In this document: piece after piece, positions 38,540-48,942 of the stretch
How positions within the stretch are numbered: position 1 is the first letter of the stretch
Layout: every line of letters begins with the position of its first letter
Source of the DNA: an uncultured Burkholderiales bacterium
GTDB lineage: Bacteria > Pseudomonadota > Gammaproteobacteria > Burkholderiales > Burkholderiaceae_C
Direction: 5' to 3'
NCBI GenBank assembly: GCA_903871545.1
Contig: CAIQHG010000034.1
Span: 1-64,000, forward strand
DNA: 64,000 nt
Translations under genes and position numbers: made by a program
Notes under the pieces: model-generated
Databases searched by the model: none
What the model was told of the DNA's origin: nothing
The model's input: the letters and a program-made list of their open reading frames with translations, nothing else

Positions 38540-39478
38540 TTAGACTAAGGTCAGCCAATGTGCGTATTTATCATTGCGTCCATTCACAATATCAAAAAAC
38601 GCGGCTTGGAGTTTTTGAGTAATTGGACCACGTTTTCCCTCACCAAGCGTAATTCTGTCTAATTCCCTGATCGGCGTCACCTCTGCCGCAGTCCCAGTAA
38701 AAAATGCCTCATCCGCCAAATAAACCTCATCCCGGGTTAACCGTTTTTGGACAACATCGAGTCCGAAATCTTTGGCTATCTCGAAAATAGTGCTTCTTGT
38801 GATGCCACTTAATGCACCTGCCGACAAATCGGGGGTGTAAATGACGCCTGATTTGATGATAAATATATTTTCCCCCGCGCCCTCAGACACAAAGCCTGCC
38901 GTGTCCAACAACAATGCCTCATCGTAGCCATCATCAGTCACCTCCATATTGGCTAAGATCGAATTGGTGTAATTGCTGACTGCTTTTGCCTGAGTCATCG
39001 TCACATTTACGTGGTGGCGGGTATAGCTTGATGTCTTTACCCTTATACCCAACTCTAGGCCTTCCTCTCCTAAATACGCGCCCCAAGCCCAAGCAGCAAT
39101 CATCAAATGGATCGTGTTTCCCTTGGGAGAAACGCCTAGTCTTTGGGAGCCAATCCAAGTAAGGGGTCTAATATAACAACTCTCTAATTTATTTTCGCGA
39201 ACCACTTGCTTGTTGGCCTGAATAACTGCGTCTTTGCTAAAGGGAATATTCATCCGTAAGATTTTGGCGCTATTAAAAAGCCTTTCTGTGTGGTCCTCTA
39301 ATCTAAAAATTGCCGTGCCCTTTGGAGTCATATAAGCCCGTATTCCCTCAAAGGCACCACAACCATAATGAAGGGTGTGCGTAAGGACGTGAATCTTCGC
39401 ATCTCTCCATTCAACCAATTGACCGTCCATCCAAATTTTTCCATCCCGGTCAGCCATTGATGGGGGCATTGAGCTCAT
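38540..39478 (-). CDS. ilvE: Branched-chain amino acid aminotransferase
   Basis: A 312-residue class IV PLP enzyme performing the last step of valine, leucine and isoleucine synthesis. It contains HTLHYGCGAFEGIRAY, the PLP lysine in MTQAKAVSNYTNSILA, SEGAGENIF and DEAFFTGTAAEVTPI, all family markers. AAAGGA precedes the ATG. It heads a minus-strand operon with the CHCC zinc finger and waaF. Length matches bacterial IlvE (about 305-310). Confidence 0.96.
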   Translation of the reverse strand: MSSMPPSMADRDGKIWMDGQLVEWRDAKIHVLTHTLHYGCGAFEGIRAYMTPKGTAIFRLEDHTERLFNSAKILRMNIPFSKDAVIQANKQVVRENKLESCYIRPLTWIGSQRLGVSPKGNTIHLMIAAWAWGAYLGEEGLELGIRVKTSSYTRHHVNVTMTQAKAVSNYTNSILANMEVTDDGYDEALLLDTAGFVSEGAGENIFIIKSGVIYTPDLSAGALSGITRSTIFEIAKDFGLDVVQKRLTRDEVYLADEAFFTGTAAEVTPIRELDRITLGEGKRGPITQKLQAAFFDIVNGRNDKYAHWLTLV

Positions 39479-39570
39479 TGATATTTTCCTTTCAGGCGCT
39501 TTGCGCAGGCATTGAAACTTACTAATTGATACATCATTTTACAGTTTTAAATACCGTCACGTTCACTCCC

Positions 39571-40002
39571 TCAAGAATCTTGCGCGGGTCTGACTAATTC
39601 GTAATGTTTTAGCTTTCCGTCTACAAATTCACACCTTAGATACGACTCAGAAGCGTCTTGCCAGTAATACACCTCTTTTTCGGTAGGTAAAACGTCAGTC
39701 GAGTGCTCATCAGCCCTTTTTTCTCCTAAGCTTTTAGTTAGAGCAATGACGTGCAATAAAGTCAATCCTTTTTTAAGTTTCGCGTTAAGCATAACTGCAC
39801 TATCGACATAACCAATAGGTCGATTAGCCGCTTTTTTGAAAACTTGCAGCACTCTGGAGAAATGCAATAAGGCCCACATAATCCCGCCAGAAATCACAAA
39901 GACGACTCCTAACCACTCGTATGATTGATAAGCAAATATCACTAATCCAATTGCTAGAGATGGATATAAGTACTTTTCACTTTTACTGAGAATTGAATTC
40001 AA
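39571..40002 (-). CDS. Uncharacterised membrane protein (143 aa)
   Basis: Not recognised as a named family. Two adjacent hydrophobic segments lie at about residues 13-46 (LYPSLAIGLVIFAYQSYEWLGVVFVISGGIMWALL), followed by a soluble part with KKGLTLLHVIALTKSLGEK and ending YLRCEFVDGKLKHYELVRP. The layout suggests an inner-membrane anchor with a cytoplasmic domain. It is on the same strand as radA, 80 nt downstream, and upstream of ilvE by 92 nt. Function is unknown. Confidence 0.75.
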   Translation of the reverse strand: MNSILSKSEKYLYPSLAIGLVIFAYQSYEWLGVVFVISGGIMWALLHFSRVLQVFKKAANRPIGYVDSAVMLNAKLKKGLTLLHVIALTKSLGEKRADEHSTDVLPTEKEVYYWQDASESYLRCEFVDGKLKHYELVRPAQDS

Positions 40003-40082
40003 AATTGAACCTTATTGAGCAAGGGATTACACTAACGACAGAGTGCTTCTTACGGAAATATTGTATTTTTAATTTGCTTTTA

Positions 40083-41462
40083 CTAAAAAAGAGCCTCACG
40101 CACCAAATTCATTGCCTCATCCACTCTTTCCACAGCGTGCACGGTAAGCCCCTCAATTTTCTTTTTGGGTGCGTTGGCTTTGGGTATAACTGCAATTGAA
40201 AACCCCAGCTTGGCGGCCTCCTTAAGCCTTTCTTGACCCCTTGGCGCAGGCCTTACCTCACCCGCTAAACCAATCTCCCCAAACGCTATAAACCCCTTAG
40301 GCAAAGCCTTTCCTCTGAGGCTACTTTGGATGGATAGTAAAACCGCCAAGTCAGCCGCTGGCTCCGAAATCCTCACCCCGCCCACCGCGTTTACAAAAAC
40401 ATCTTGATCCATGCACGCCACGCCAGCGTGCCTGTGCAACACGGCCAACAACATCGCTAAGCGGTCTTTGTCGAGCCCCACGCTCAACCGTCTAGGACTG
40501 GGCCCTGATTGATCAACAAGTGCTTGTATTTCCACCAATAAAGGTCTGGATCCCTCGAGCGTGACCATCACACAACTGCCAGGAACAGGCTCAGAGTGCT
40601 GGCTTAGGAAAATAGCGCTGGGGTTACTAACCCCCTTTAAACCTTTTTCAGTCATCGCAAAAACACCAATTTCATTGACTGCGCCAAACCTATTTTTAAT
40701 CGCTCTGACTAATCTAAAGCTGGAGTGCGTTTCCCCTTCAAAATATAGCACCGTATCCACCATATGCTCCAGTACTCTGGGTCCCGCTAAAGCACCTTCC
40801 TTTGTCACGTGGCCGACCAAGATGATTGAGATGCCGCTAGTTTTTGCAAGCCTGGTGAGATGAGCTGCGCATTCCCTCACCTGTGACACCGAGCCTGGTG
40901 CGCTACTTAACTGTTCTGAATAAACCGTTTGAATAGAGTCAATAACTGCAATGCTAGGTGTCTGTGTTTCAAGAGTAGCTATTATTTTCTCTAACTGAGT
41001 TTCTGCTAAAACACTCACACCACTTTGCTCTAGCCCTAAGCGTCTGGCCCTCATTGCAACTTGTGCTCCCGACTCCTCTCCAGTTACGTACAAGGTGTGA
41101 CCACCCCTCCTTTGAACAGCGTCCAATGCCTGGAGTAAAAGGGTTGACTTACCAATCCCAGGGTCTCCACCAATAAGCACCACTCCAGCAGGCACGATGC
41201 CTCCCCCTAAAACTCGGTCCAACTCTTCGATACCCGTGGGGGTTCGATCCACGTCTTGGGCCTCAATTTGTGACAACACACTAACCTCACTTGCTGGAGC
41301 AAGGCTTTTTGCGCTGCTATATCTATTCTTGCCAGAAGATCCCCCTTCTTCGATGCCTTCGATGAGTGTGTTCCACTCCTCACAATGAGGACATTTACCA
41401 AGCCATTTTGCATTCGTGCCACCACAACTCGTGCAGGTATAAATTGTTTTATCTTTTGCCAT
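40083..41462 (-). CDS. radA: DNA repair protein RadA
   Basis: A 459-residue ATPase helping process branched recombination intermediates. The N-terminal C4 zinc finger (YTCTSCGGTNAKWLGKCPHC), Walker A (GGDPGIGKSTLL), the RadA-specific KNRFG motif and the C-terminal Lon-like domain (VNAVGGVRISEPAADLA) are all present. MAKDKTIYTC at 41462 is chosen over the track's TTG two codons earlier. It is divergent from an LplT-type transporter; the alanine racemase often found between these genes in related genomes is not here. Confidence 0.96.
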   Translation of the reverse strand: MAKDKTIYTCTSCGGTNAKWLGKCPHCEEWNTLIEGIEEGGSSGKNRYSSAKSLAPASEVSVLSQIEAQDVDRTPTGIEELDRVLGGGIVPAGVVLIGGDPGIGKSTLLLQALDAVQRRGGHTLYVTGEESGAQVAMRARRLGLEQSGVSVLAETQLEKIIATLETQTPSIAVIDSIQTVYSEQLSSAPGSVSQVRECAAHLTRLAKTSGISIILVGHVTKEGALAGPRVLEHMVDTVLYFEGETHSSFRLVRAIKNRFGAVNEIGVFAMTEKGLKGVSNPSAIFLSQHSEPVPGSCVMVTLEGSRPLLVEIQALVDQSGPSPRRLSVGLDKDRLAMLLAVLHRHAGVACMDQDVFVNAVGGVRISEPAADLAVLLSIQSSLRGKALPKGFIAFGEIGLAGEVRPAPRGQERLKEAAKLGFSIAVIPKANAPKKKIEGLTVHAVERVDEAMNLVREALF

Positions 41463-41644
41463 GATCAATCATAAAGCCCAATGCGCGCCAATTTAAACTC
41501 TTGCCTTAAATCTCTACCATTTACCCTCTTTATTTCAATATCTACGCCATAGCCTGGAGACTTGGCCTGTACAAAAATTATTCTAAGCAGTGTAAGATAA
41601 AGTTCTTTAGTCTTCTCGCACAGTAGATTTAATAGAAAGTTTTT

Positions 41645-43108
41645 GTGAATTTAGACCGCTCTACGAATCAATTCAAGCTGATAACCCAGAAAAGGTTTGG
41701 GCCTTTCTTTGCCACCCAGTTTTTGGGTGCCTGCAATGATAATTTATTTAAATTTGCCGTCACACTCTTGATCACTTATCAGTGGCATGTGGACTGGCTA
41801 CCCCCCGCATTAGCGGGTCTTGTTATTGGGGCCCTTTTCATATTGCCATTTCTGCTATTTTCAGCTTTTAGTGGACTGCTTGCTGACCATTTCAATAAAA
41901 CTCGCATATTGCAAACCGTAAAAGCTTTAGAGATAGCCATCATGGGGGTTGCTTACTACGGGTTTATTTACCACTTCGCCGCCTTGCTGCTTTTCTGTAT
42001 TTTTCTGATGGGCTTGCACTCAACTTTATTTGGTCCTGCTAAATATGCTTATTTACCAGAACACATCAAGCGCGATGAGCTAATGGGGGCAAACGCAGTA
42101 GTTGAAGCTGGAACCTTTCTCGCCATATTAATGGGTAACCTTACTGGTGGAATTCTAGTTTCCAATCAACTGTTAATTTCGTCTTTTACGAATTTTTCCC
42201 CTCCAGAGCAATTTGTCGCATTCCTTTGTTTAGGTTTGTCCGGGTTAGGTTTAATCATCAGTTTATTTATTACCAACTCCCCAGCGGCTCGTCTAGTAGA
42301 TGAAGCGGCCCATCAAAGTGATGCAAAAGACTATCTCCTTCAGGGCCTAAACCCTTGGAGACAAACAATCCAAAACCTTCGTGAATCCGAACAAACCCCT
42401 GGCATGAGTGCCGCTTTATACGGCATTAGTTGGATGTGGTTTTATGGCGCTGTTTTCCTCAGTCTTTTCCCAAGTTTTACAAAAGAGCTCCTGCACGGTA
42501 ATGCAAACGTTGCTTCGCTGCTTTTAGTCGTTTTCTCAATTGGCATTGGAGTTGGCTCGTTGCTGTGTAATTCTTTGAAGGATCCACAGTATGAGCTGTC
42601 TCTTGTTTTCCTAGGGCTATTTGGAATGACCATTTTCACCCTTGATTTGGCGTTCACTGTAAATTCACAAGCGTATGGTGGCTCGTTGTTTGATGTAAAA
42701 GCACCCGCTTTTTTGACCCATATCGCCGCTCTTCCTTTGGTATCGATTCAGGAATTTTTATTCAAATCTGGTAGCTCGCACGTTCTTATTGATATTGGCT
42801 TTTTATCCGCATTTATCGGTATTTTTAGCGTCCCTTTGTACACTTTCATTCAAACTCATAGTCCATCTAACAGATGCGCTCAAACGGTTGCGGCTAATAA
42901 TATTTTAAATGCGGCATTTATGATTTGTAGCGCTCTATTGGTGGGCATTATTTTGTCGCTAGGACTGACTATCGCGCAAGTTTTCCTCCTTTTAGGGCTC
43001 TCCAATGTTGCCTTTTTGGTACTTTTAGCTTTTAAATTGCCCGACTTGAAAACGCATTTTTTCAATTGGACTAAGAAAATTATCATTAACTTTAAAAATC
43101 CTTTTTAA
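41645..43108 (+). CDS. MFS transporter, lysophospholipid transporter-like
   Basis: A 487-residue inner-membrane protein with about twelve helices resembling LplT. FFATQFLGACNDNLFKFAVTLL, the cytoplasmic loop FSGLLADHFNKTRIL and STLFGPAKYAYLPEHIKRDELMGANAVVEAGTF are diagnostic. LplT flips lysophospholipids inward for re-acylation; no acyltransferase fusion is present in this protein. The start is GTG at 41645. An internal insertion of roughly 60 residues relative to short LplT proteins sits in the second half. Confidence 0.83.
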   Translation: MNLDRSTNQFKLITQKRFGPFFATQFLGACNDNLFKFAVTLLITYQWHVDWLPPALAGLVIGALFILPFLLFSAFSGLLADHFNKTRILQTVKALEIAIMGVAYYGFIYHFAALLLFCIFLMGLHSTLFGPAKYAYLPEHIKRDELMGANAVVEAGTFLAILMGNLTGGILVSNQLLISSFTNFSPPEQFVAFLCLGLSGLGLIISLFITNSPAARLVDEAAHQSDAKDYLLQGLNPWRQTIQNLRESEQTPGMSAALYGISWMWFYGAVFLSLFPSFTKELLHGNANVASLLLVVFSIGIGVGSLLCNSLKDPQYELSLVFLGLFGMTIFTLDLAFTVNSQAYGGSLFDVKAPAFLTHIAALPLVSIQEFLFKSGSSHVLIDIGFLSAFIGIFSVPLYTFIQTHSPSNRCAQTVAANNILNAAFMICSALLVGIILSLGLTIAQVFLLLGLSNVAFLVLLAFKLPDLKTHFFNWTKKIIINFKNPF

Positions 43109-43235
43109 AGTTAATTTATGTTCACTTTTTCATCACAATTCGAAATTATTACAAAGTTTCTTGATCTACCTTCGTCTTAATTGGGGTTTTCTCAAGCCAT
43201 AATCTAGTCTTATCTACTGTATTTTTAAGGCGTAT

Positions 43236-43709
43236 ATGGCATCTGTAAATAAAGTTATCTTGGTCGGCAACTGTGGCCGCGATCCCGAAATAAGGTACCT
43301 GCCTTCTGGACAAGCGGTAGCAAACATAAGCATAGCAACCTCTTCTAAACGAAAAGATAAGACCAGCGGTGAATACATAGAAGATACGCAGTGGCACAGA
43401 GTCACCTTCTATGATCGCCTTGCAGAAATTGCGGGGGAATACGTCAAGAAGGGCCGTCCCGTTTATGTTGAAGGCCGACTCAAATACGGAAAATATACAG
43501 ACAAAGACGGCGCAGAAAAAAACACCGTAGATATTATCGCCACAGAGCTTCAACTCCTTGGAGGAAGAGAGGGGGGATCTGGTACTTCCTCTGAAGAGGG
43601 TGCTCAACCCCGCGCAGCTGGGCATGCGAGTGCTCCCAAGCCTGAAGCAACTTCAAAATCTGCTCCGAAAACTGGCTTTGATGACATGGATGATGACATC
43701 CCCTTTTAA
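43236..43709 (+). CDS. ssb: Single-stranded DNA-binding protein
   Basis: A 157-residue SSB essential for replication and repair. The N-terminal OB-fold (MASVNKVILVGNCGRDPEIRY, DTQWHRVTFYDRLAEIAGEYV, VYVEGRLKYGKYTDKDG) is complete, followed by a glycine/serine/alanine-rich linker and the acidic protein-interaction tip DMDDDIPF. A terminator overlaps the stop codon. The upstream 127 nt separate it from the MFS gene and probably hold its promoter, which I could not define. Confidence 0.98.
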   Translation: MASVNKVILVGNCGRDPEIRYLPSGQAVANISIATSSKRKDKTSGEYIEDTQWHRVTFYDRLAEIAGEYVKKGRPVYVEGRLKYGKYTDKDGAEKNTVDIIATELQLLGGREGGSGTSSEEGAQPRAAGHASAPKPEATSKSAPKTGFDDMDDDIPF

Positions 43710-43739
43710 AAAACTGGCTATTTTCTATCCGGTTTTTTT
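43708..43739 (+). terminator. Rho-independent terminator after ssb
   Basis: Arms AAAAAACTGG and CCGGTTTTTT (one G-U pair) with an 11-nt loop and a T-run of seven. The left arm begins inside the ssb stop codon. Confidence 0.7.
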
Positions 43740-43835
43740 GTGCAATGAGGATGTAAGGACTGTTAAGGATAAGTGACTGTGATTTTTTATAATTTCAAAC
43801 AGTACTTATATTTGTAGAAAGTCACTTTTACGAGC

Positions 43836-44717
43836 TTATCTTATTTGTTGCTCCTCTACGCTTATTGTCATTTGAGCTGTGAAGCTTTCCTCGGGTAAAA
43901 GAACTTTGATACCCAATTCCTCAGGATTTACGCCAATTTGACTGCCCATGTTAATTGCATTGTTGACGTGACTTACTGGCTCAATTGCAACCGAGTCCAT
44001 TTTAGGGTTTGTATAAACCACCAACCTGTTTAAATTAGACCTTACTGTAACGCTTAACTCTTTATCTGCGAGCCTCGCACAACCTGACCAATTCTCAAAG
44101 CAATGGTCCACGGTAAGGTCCGTACAACTTTGGTCTAGCCCCTTACTACTGCCCAGTTTAGTGGGCAAACGGTCCTCTCCCATTAGCCAAATTCCATTTG
44201 CCTTAAAGCTAACAGAGGTATCTTCTCTCTTTACAAAATAAGGGTGCCAACCAAGCCCTACCGGTGCCGCCTGTCTGCTTTTATTTGTAATGGATAGTGT
44301 GTGGTGCAGTTCATTTTCCGAAATACTCAACGCTTGAGAGGCTATGAAATCAAAAGGCCAACATTCATTTGCCAGGTGCTCATAGGATAAAAGTAAAAAT
44401 TCTTCTCCCCACTCCTGGACGCTCCAAGGCTGTTGCCAACCCACCCCGTGTATGCTGTGAGGCTCATTGGCATTATTTATCGTCAATCGATGGCTCGTTC
44501 CCAACCACCTGAGGGTTGCATTTGCTATTCTGTTGGAATATGGAATCAGTGCAAAATTTGCGGCCTGTCTAGAGCTATCAATTAAATGAGCATCTACTGG
44601 TCTAAGAACAGGTTTACCGCGGAAGATTAATTTAAGGACCGCACCGCCTAAGTGCGGTCGGACAGTGCAAGTTAGGCTTTTATTTCCTATTTCAATATCA
44701 AGAGCGTTCAAAATCAA
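43836..44717 (-). CDS. Aldose 1-epimerase family protein
   Basis: A 293-residue mutarotase-like protein. The family histidines are visible in PHSIHGVGWQQPW and PVGLGWHPYF, and RPHLGGAVLKLIFRGKPVLRP is the usual N-terminal strand pair. Members interconvert sugar anomers or, in the YeaD group, hexose-6-phosphates; the exact sugar is not evident. No sugar-utilisation operon is nearby. It is followed on the minus strand only by the ssb region and is 98 nt downstream of the P-II gene, taking the place where amtB would be expected. Confidence 0.83.
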   Translation of the reverse strand: MILNALDIEIGNKSLTCTVRPHLGGAVLKLIFRGKPVLRPVDAHLIDSSRQAANFALIPYSNRIANATLRWLGTSHRLTINNANEPHSIHGVGWQQPWSVQEWGEEFLLLSYEHLANECWPFDFIASQALSISENELHHTLSITNKSRQAAPVGLGWHPYFVKREDTSVSFKANGIWLMGEDRLPTKLGSSKGLDQSCTDLTVDHCFENWSGCARLADKELSVTVRSNLNRLVVYTNPKMDSVAIEPVSHVNNAINMGSQIGVNPEELGIKVLLPEESFTAQMTISVEEQQIR

Positions 44718-44815
44718 AGAGCCTAGATATTATTAAACACCACAGTTGACCTTTTGATCTTCCTGCGCTTAAGCGATGCACGCCGAACGCTGCACGCTGT
44801 AAGTAAAACTCTAAA

Positions 44816-45166
<351 letters not shown>

Positions 45167-45193
45167 TTAAATAAATTTAATGTTTGTAGCGTG

Positions 45194-46033
45194 TTAGAAA
45201 TTCTTTTTAACGCCTAAAACAATCGTGCTTCCTGCAATATTTGTAGTTCCTGATCCTGCCAACATGTCTGGTACGTGAAGATAGCCTCGCTTAGCCCAGT
45301 CCGTGGTGCTGAGAGTTGCACTCACTACCAAGCCATCAAAGTCTTTATTCAAAGACATAGAGATATCGTTGATGTCAGTCACGCCCAAAGTCACGTAATG
45401 GGCGTTGGACATTTTCATGGACTGATTGCCGTAATGTGCAACACTGGTCAGCCCATCCCCAAAGTCAAAGCTATAACTCAGGTCGACATAAATGCTATTT
45501 TTGGTGCCAACGTAGCCAAATAAGTTTGTCAGTGAGTTCGATATTTTCATCGTTAAAGAACCAACGCTTATAGAGCCGTAAATCTCGGTGGTGCTAGCAT
45601 CAGAAAAATTAGCATTCGGGCCGTTCGTGACTCCATTCAAATTGTTGGTTGGATAATAGGATTCGAACAGTCCCACATCGTAGCCAATAAGCTCGGAATA
45701 AGAGCCTTTATACCCCCCGTAAAAATCAACCTCTACTGGCGCCCTAGCTGATTGTGGTGGTGTCAGGCTACCATTCGCTGTATCTTTAATCCAAGTAATC
45801 GTGGAATCCCAATTTCCCACGTAAAAACCGCTTTTGTCAACATAATCCACACCCCCCTGCAAAGCTGGCTTGCGACCTGTTTGAGAGATACCGCGGTATC
45901 TGTAGTCGCTCACAAATCCTACGTTGTAGGTGAGAGTGGACTCGGGTTCAGCCGTTGTAGTTTGCGCAAAAATAGGCAAACTAAGCAACGTGGATGAAAC
46001 CATTAAAGTGGCGGCTATTTTTTTAAATTTCAC
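45194..46033 (-). CDS. TorF family putative porin (outer membrane beta-barrel)
   Basis: A 279-residue outer-membrane protein of the TorF / Gcw_chp group. A signal peptide (KFKKIAATLMVSSTLLSLPIFAQ) precedes the family block TYNVGFVSDYRYRGISQTGRKPALQGGVDYV, and the protein ends in a phenylalanine (VKKNF) as barrel proteins do. The ORF track starts 25 codons early; GTG at 46033 follows GGGAG at 6 nt and directly begins the signal peptide. It is followed after 39 nt by the P-II gene, a pairing that suggests nitrogen control, although I found no sigma-54 site upstream. Confidence 0.87.
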   Translation of the reverse strand: MKFKKIAATLMVSSTLLSLPIFAQTTTAEPESTLTYNVGFVSDYRYRGISQTGRKPALQGGVDYVDKSGFYVGNWDSTITWIKDTANGSLTPPQSARAPVEVDFYGGYKGSYSELIGYDVGLFESYYPTNNLNGVTNGPNANFSDASTTEIYGSISVGSLTMKISNSLTNLFGYVGTKNSIYVDLSYSFDFGDGLTSVAHYGNQSMKMSNAHYVTLGVTDINDISMSLNKDFDGLVVSATLSTTDWAKRGYLHVPDMLAGSGTTNIAGSTIVLGVKKNF

Positions 46034-46219
46034 AATGTCTCCCGTGCTTTTTATGGCAATTTTGTAATTATTAAGGTCAATTAACCTGTCATTTGCACAT
46101 TTTCTCACGTTTTGTCACCAACTTGACGCCCTAATTTTTTCTAGTATCGTAACTCTTATCTTAAGGGAGCAAAAAACAACGTATGAATCTGATTTCAGAA
46201 ATTCGAGCTAATACTAAAG

Positions 46220-48937
46220 TTATATGTTAGGAGCTAACAACCTTCTCAGCGCGTGTTCTTCAGTTCCTTGCCTTTTAGCTAAATCACTAACTTGGTCCGC
46301 CCCAATTCTTCCTACGTTGAAGTATTTAGCACTTGGGTGAGCGATATAAAAGCCGCACACACTAGCCGCGGGAGACATAGCAAGGCTTTCAGTCAAAGAC
46401 ATCCCAATGTCGGTGCATTGCAAAACATTAAACATTTCCTTTTTAACACTGTGATCTGGACACGCGGGATACCCTGGAGCCGGGCGAATTCCAACGTACT
46501 TTTCTGCAATTAAGTCTTGAACACTCAAGTCCTCCTCATCGCTGTAACCCCAAAGGTCCATTCTCACCCTAGCATGAAAGCACTCTGCCATGGCCTCAGC
46601 TAAACGGTCTGCTAATGCTTTAAACATAATTGCACTGTAGTCGTCGTGATCGTCCATGAAAAATTTTTCCCTCAACTCCACCCCTATGCCGGACGTCACT
46701 GCAAACATGCCGACATAGTCAGCGACTCCGCTTTGCCCAACAAAATCGGACAAACACCTATTGGGGCGACCATCGGGCTTTGTTGTTTGCTGGCGCAGTC
46801 CTGACCAAGTCAACAACCTGTCTCTTCTCGTTTCATCGCTCCACAAAACAATATCGTCCCCGATCGCGTTTGCAGGATACAAACCCACTATCGCTTGAGC
46901 CGTTAACCATCGACCGTCAATCAAGCGAGTAAGCATTCTTCTTGCATCACTCATGAGACGCACCGCTTCCGCGCCCACAACATCGTCTTTAAGAATAGCT
47001 GGATAAGGGCCCGCCAGATCCCATGTTTGGAAAAAAGGTCCCCAATCTATAAACTTTTCAAGATCCGATAAGTTAAAGTTTTTAAATACCCTTCGTCCAA
47101 TAAATTTGGGGACAGTTGGCTTGTAATTGATCCAATCTACTTTTGCTTTATTTTCTCTGGCTTTTGTAAGCGTTAAAAGCGGAGTTTGTTTTTTATTGGC
47201 ATGCTGGTGTCTTACGCGGTCATAGTCCGCATTTAGCTCTTCAATAAAAGCACTTGCCTTGTTAGATAAAAGTCCCTGCGCTACTCCCACGCTCCTTGAT
47301 GCATCCGGGACATAAACCACTGGGCCCTCATAATGAGGTGCAATTTTCACCGCCGTGTGAACGCGACTGGTTGTTGCACCACCTATTAACAAGGGTATCT
47401 TGCGGATCCTAAAGTAATCATCCTTTTGCATCTCACTTGCAACATACTGCATTTCCTCCAAACTTGGCGTAATCAAACCCGATAGCCCAATAATGTCTGC
47501 ACCTTGAATTTTTGCATTCGCAAGTATTTCGTGGCAGGGCACCATCACGCCCATATTGACTACATCAAAATTATTGCATTGCAGTACAACTGTGACAATA
47601 TTTTTACCGATATCATGAACGTCACCTTTGACTGTTGCGATGACTATTTTCCCTTTGGTTTTTACCTCTTCGCCTGCCTCTTTTTGTCTTATTTTTTCTG
47701 CCTCTATGTAGGGAATCAAATGCGCCACAGCTTGCTTCATGACCCGAGCAGATTTGACAACTTGTGGTAAAAACATCTTGCCTTGGCCAAATAAATCACC
47801 AACAATGTTCATGCCCTCCATCAGCGGGCCCTCAATCACCTCTAAGGGTCGGCCCCCGCGTAATAAGATCTCCTGATAGGCCTCTTCTGTGTCTAAGGTA
47901 ATGAACTCTGTGATGCCGTGTACCAATGCATGAGACAACCGCTGGGTGACATTAACTGGACTGTCTAAGCTCCCTCGCCAACTATTTTTTTCGCTCACAT
48001 CTTTTGCAGACCCTTTGGCCTGCTCTGCAACCTCAATCAATCTCTCTGCCGCATCCTCTCTGCGGTTTAAAACCACGTCCTCAACTCGCTCCTTCAATAC
48101 TGGCTCTAAATCGTCGTAAACTCCGATCATTCCCGCATTTACGATGCCCATGTCCATTCCTGCTTTAATGGCATGGTAGAGAAAAACGGTGTGAATTGCC
48201 TCCCTTACTGGGTCATTGCCCCGAAAAGAAAAACTGACATTGGAGACCCCCCCAGAGACCTTTGCACCAGGCAGGTTTTGTTTTATCCAACGCGTTGCAT
48301 TTATAAAGTCAACGGCGTAATTGTTGTGCTCCTCAATTCCCGTAGCTACCGCAAATATATTCGGATCAAAGATGATGTCCTCGGGCGCAAAATCCAATCT
48401 CTCGACTAGTAGTTTATAAGCGCGCGCGCAAATCTCAATTTTGCGCTCATATGTATCAGCTTGACCTTTTTCGTCAAACGCCATCACCACGGTTGCGGCT
48501 CCGTAGCGTTTGATGAGTTTGGCTTGACGCAAAAACTCCTCCTCTCCCTCTTTCATGCTGATGGAGTTAACGATCCCTTTGCCCTGTAAACAGCGTAGTC
48601 CAGCCTCTATAACTGACCACTTGGAGCTGTCCACCATTATTGGGACTCTTGCTATGTCGGGTTCAGAGGCAAGCAAGTTAAGAAACTTAACCATCGCAGC
48701 TTGGCTATCAAGCATGGCCTCATCCATGTTGATATCTATAATTTGCGCTCCATTTTCGACCTGTTGTCGAGCAACTTGAAGAGCCTGTTCGTACTCTTCG
48801 TTTAGGATCATACGAGCAAAGGCTTTTGAACCAGTTACATTAGTGCGCTCACCAATGTTGACAAACAATGTGCTTTGGTCAATCAACACTGGTTCTAATC
48901 CAGCAAGCCGAAGTGGGGATATATTATCTAAATTCAT
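46220..48937 (-). CDS. metH: Methionine synthase, folate/cobalamin/activation part
   Basis: A 905-residue protein with the last three MetH modules: the pterin-binding domain ([28 protein letters not shown]; about 25-300), the cobalamin domain with [10 protein letters not shown] and its lower-ligand histidine, and the AdoMet-binding reactivation domain ([13 protein letters not shown]). It lacks the homocysteine domain, which is encoded by the next gene upstream, so the enzyme works in trans as two polypeptides. Its AGGTGAG ribosome binding site lies in a hairpin controlled by an SAH riboswitch. Splitting of MetH is common in Burkholderiales. Confidence 0.96.
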   Translation of the reverse strand: MNLDNISPLRLAGLEPVLIDQSTLFVNIGERTNVTGSKAFARMILNEEYEQALQVARQQVENGAQIIDINMDEAMLDSQAAMVKFLNLLASEPDIARVPIMVDSSKWSVIEAGLRCLQGKGIVNSISMKEGEEEFLRQAKLIKRYGAATVVMAFDEKGQADTYERKIEICARAYKLLVERLDFAPEDIIFDPNIFAVATGIEEHNNYAVDFINATRWIKQNLPGAKVSGGVSNVSFSFRGNDPVREAIHTVFLYHAIKAGMDMGIVNAGMIGVYDDLEPVLKERVEDVVLNRREDAAERLIEVAEQAKGSAKDVSEKNSWRGSLDSPVNVTQRLSHALVHGITEFITLDTEEAYQEILLRGGRPLEVIEGPLMEGMNIVGDLFGQGKMFLPQVVKSARVMKQAVAHLIPYIEAEKIRQKEAGEEVKTKGKIVIATVKGDVHDIGKNIVTVVLQCNNFDVVNMGVMVPCHEILANAKIQGADIIGLSGLITPSLEEMQYVASEMQKDDYFRIRKIPLLIGGATTSRVHTAVKIAPHYEGPVVYVPDASRSVGVAQGLLSNKASAFIEELNADYDRVRHQHANKKQTPLLTLTKARENKAKVDWINYKPTVPKFIGRRVFKNFNLSDLEKFIDWGPFFQTWDLAGPYPAILKDDVVGAEAVRLMSDARRMLTRLIDGRWLTAQAIVGLYPANAIGDDIVLWSDETRRDRLLTWSGLRQQTTKPDGRPNRCLSDFVGQSGVADYVGMFAVTSGIGVELREKFFMDDHDDYSAIMFKALADRLAEAMAECFHARVRMDLWGYSDEEDLSVQDLIAEKYVGIRPAPGYPACPDHSVKKEMFNVLQCTDIGMSLTESLAMSPAASVCGFYIAHPSAKYFNVGRIGADQVSDLAKRQGTEEHALRRLLAPNI

Positions 48938-48942
48938 TCACA

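Noticed and set aside
41236-41262. GGTTCGATCC resembling a tRNA T-loop
   Set aside because: It is inside the radA reading frame and no acceptor, D or anticodon stems can be built around it.
43149-43625. 158-codon ORF antisense to ssb
   Set aside because: Overlaps the conserved OB-fold of ssb; composition is that of a complementary-strand shadow.
46034-46180. Sigma-54 promoter upstream of the TorF/P-II unit
   Set aside because: Expected from nitrogen control, but no GG-N10-GC element of acceptable quality was found on the minus strand.
46183-46230. 15-codon ORF starting ATGAATCTGATT before the metH 3' end
   Set aside because: Very short, poorly spaced Shine-Dalgarno, and overlaps the metH stop on the other strand.
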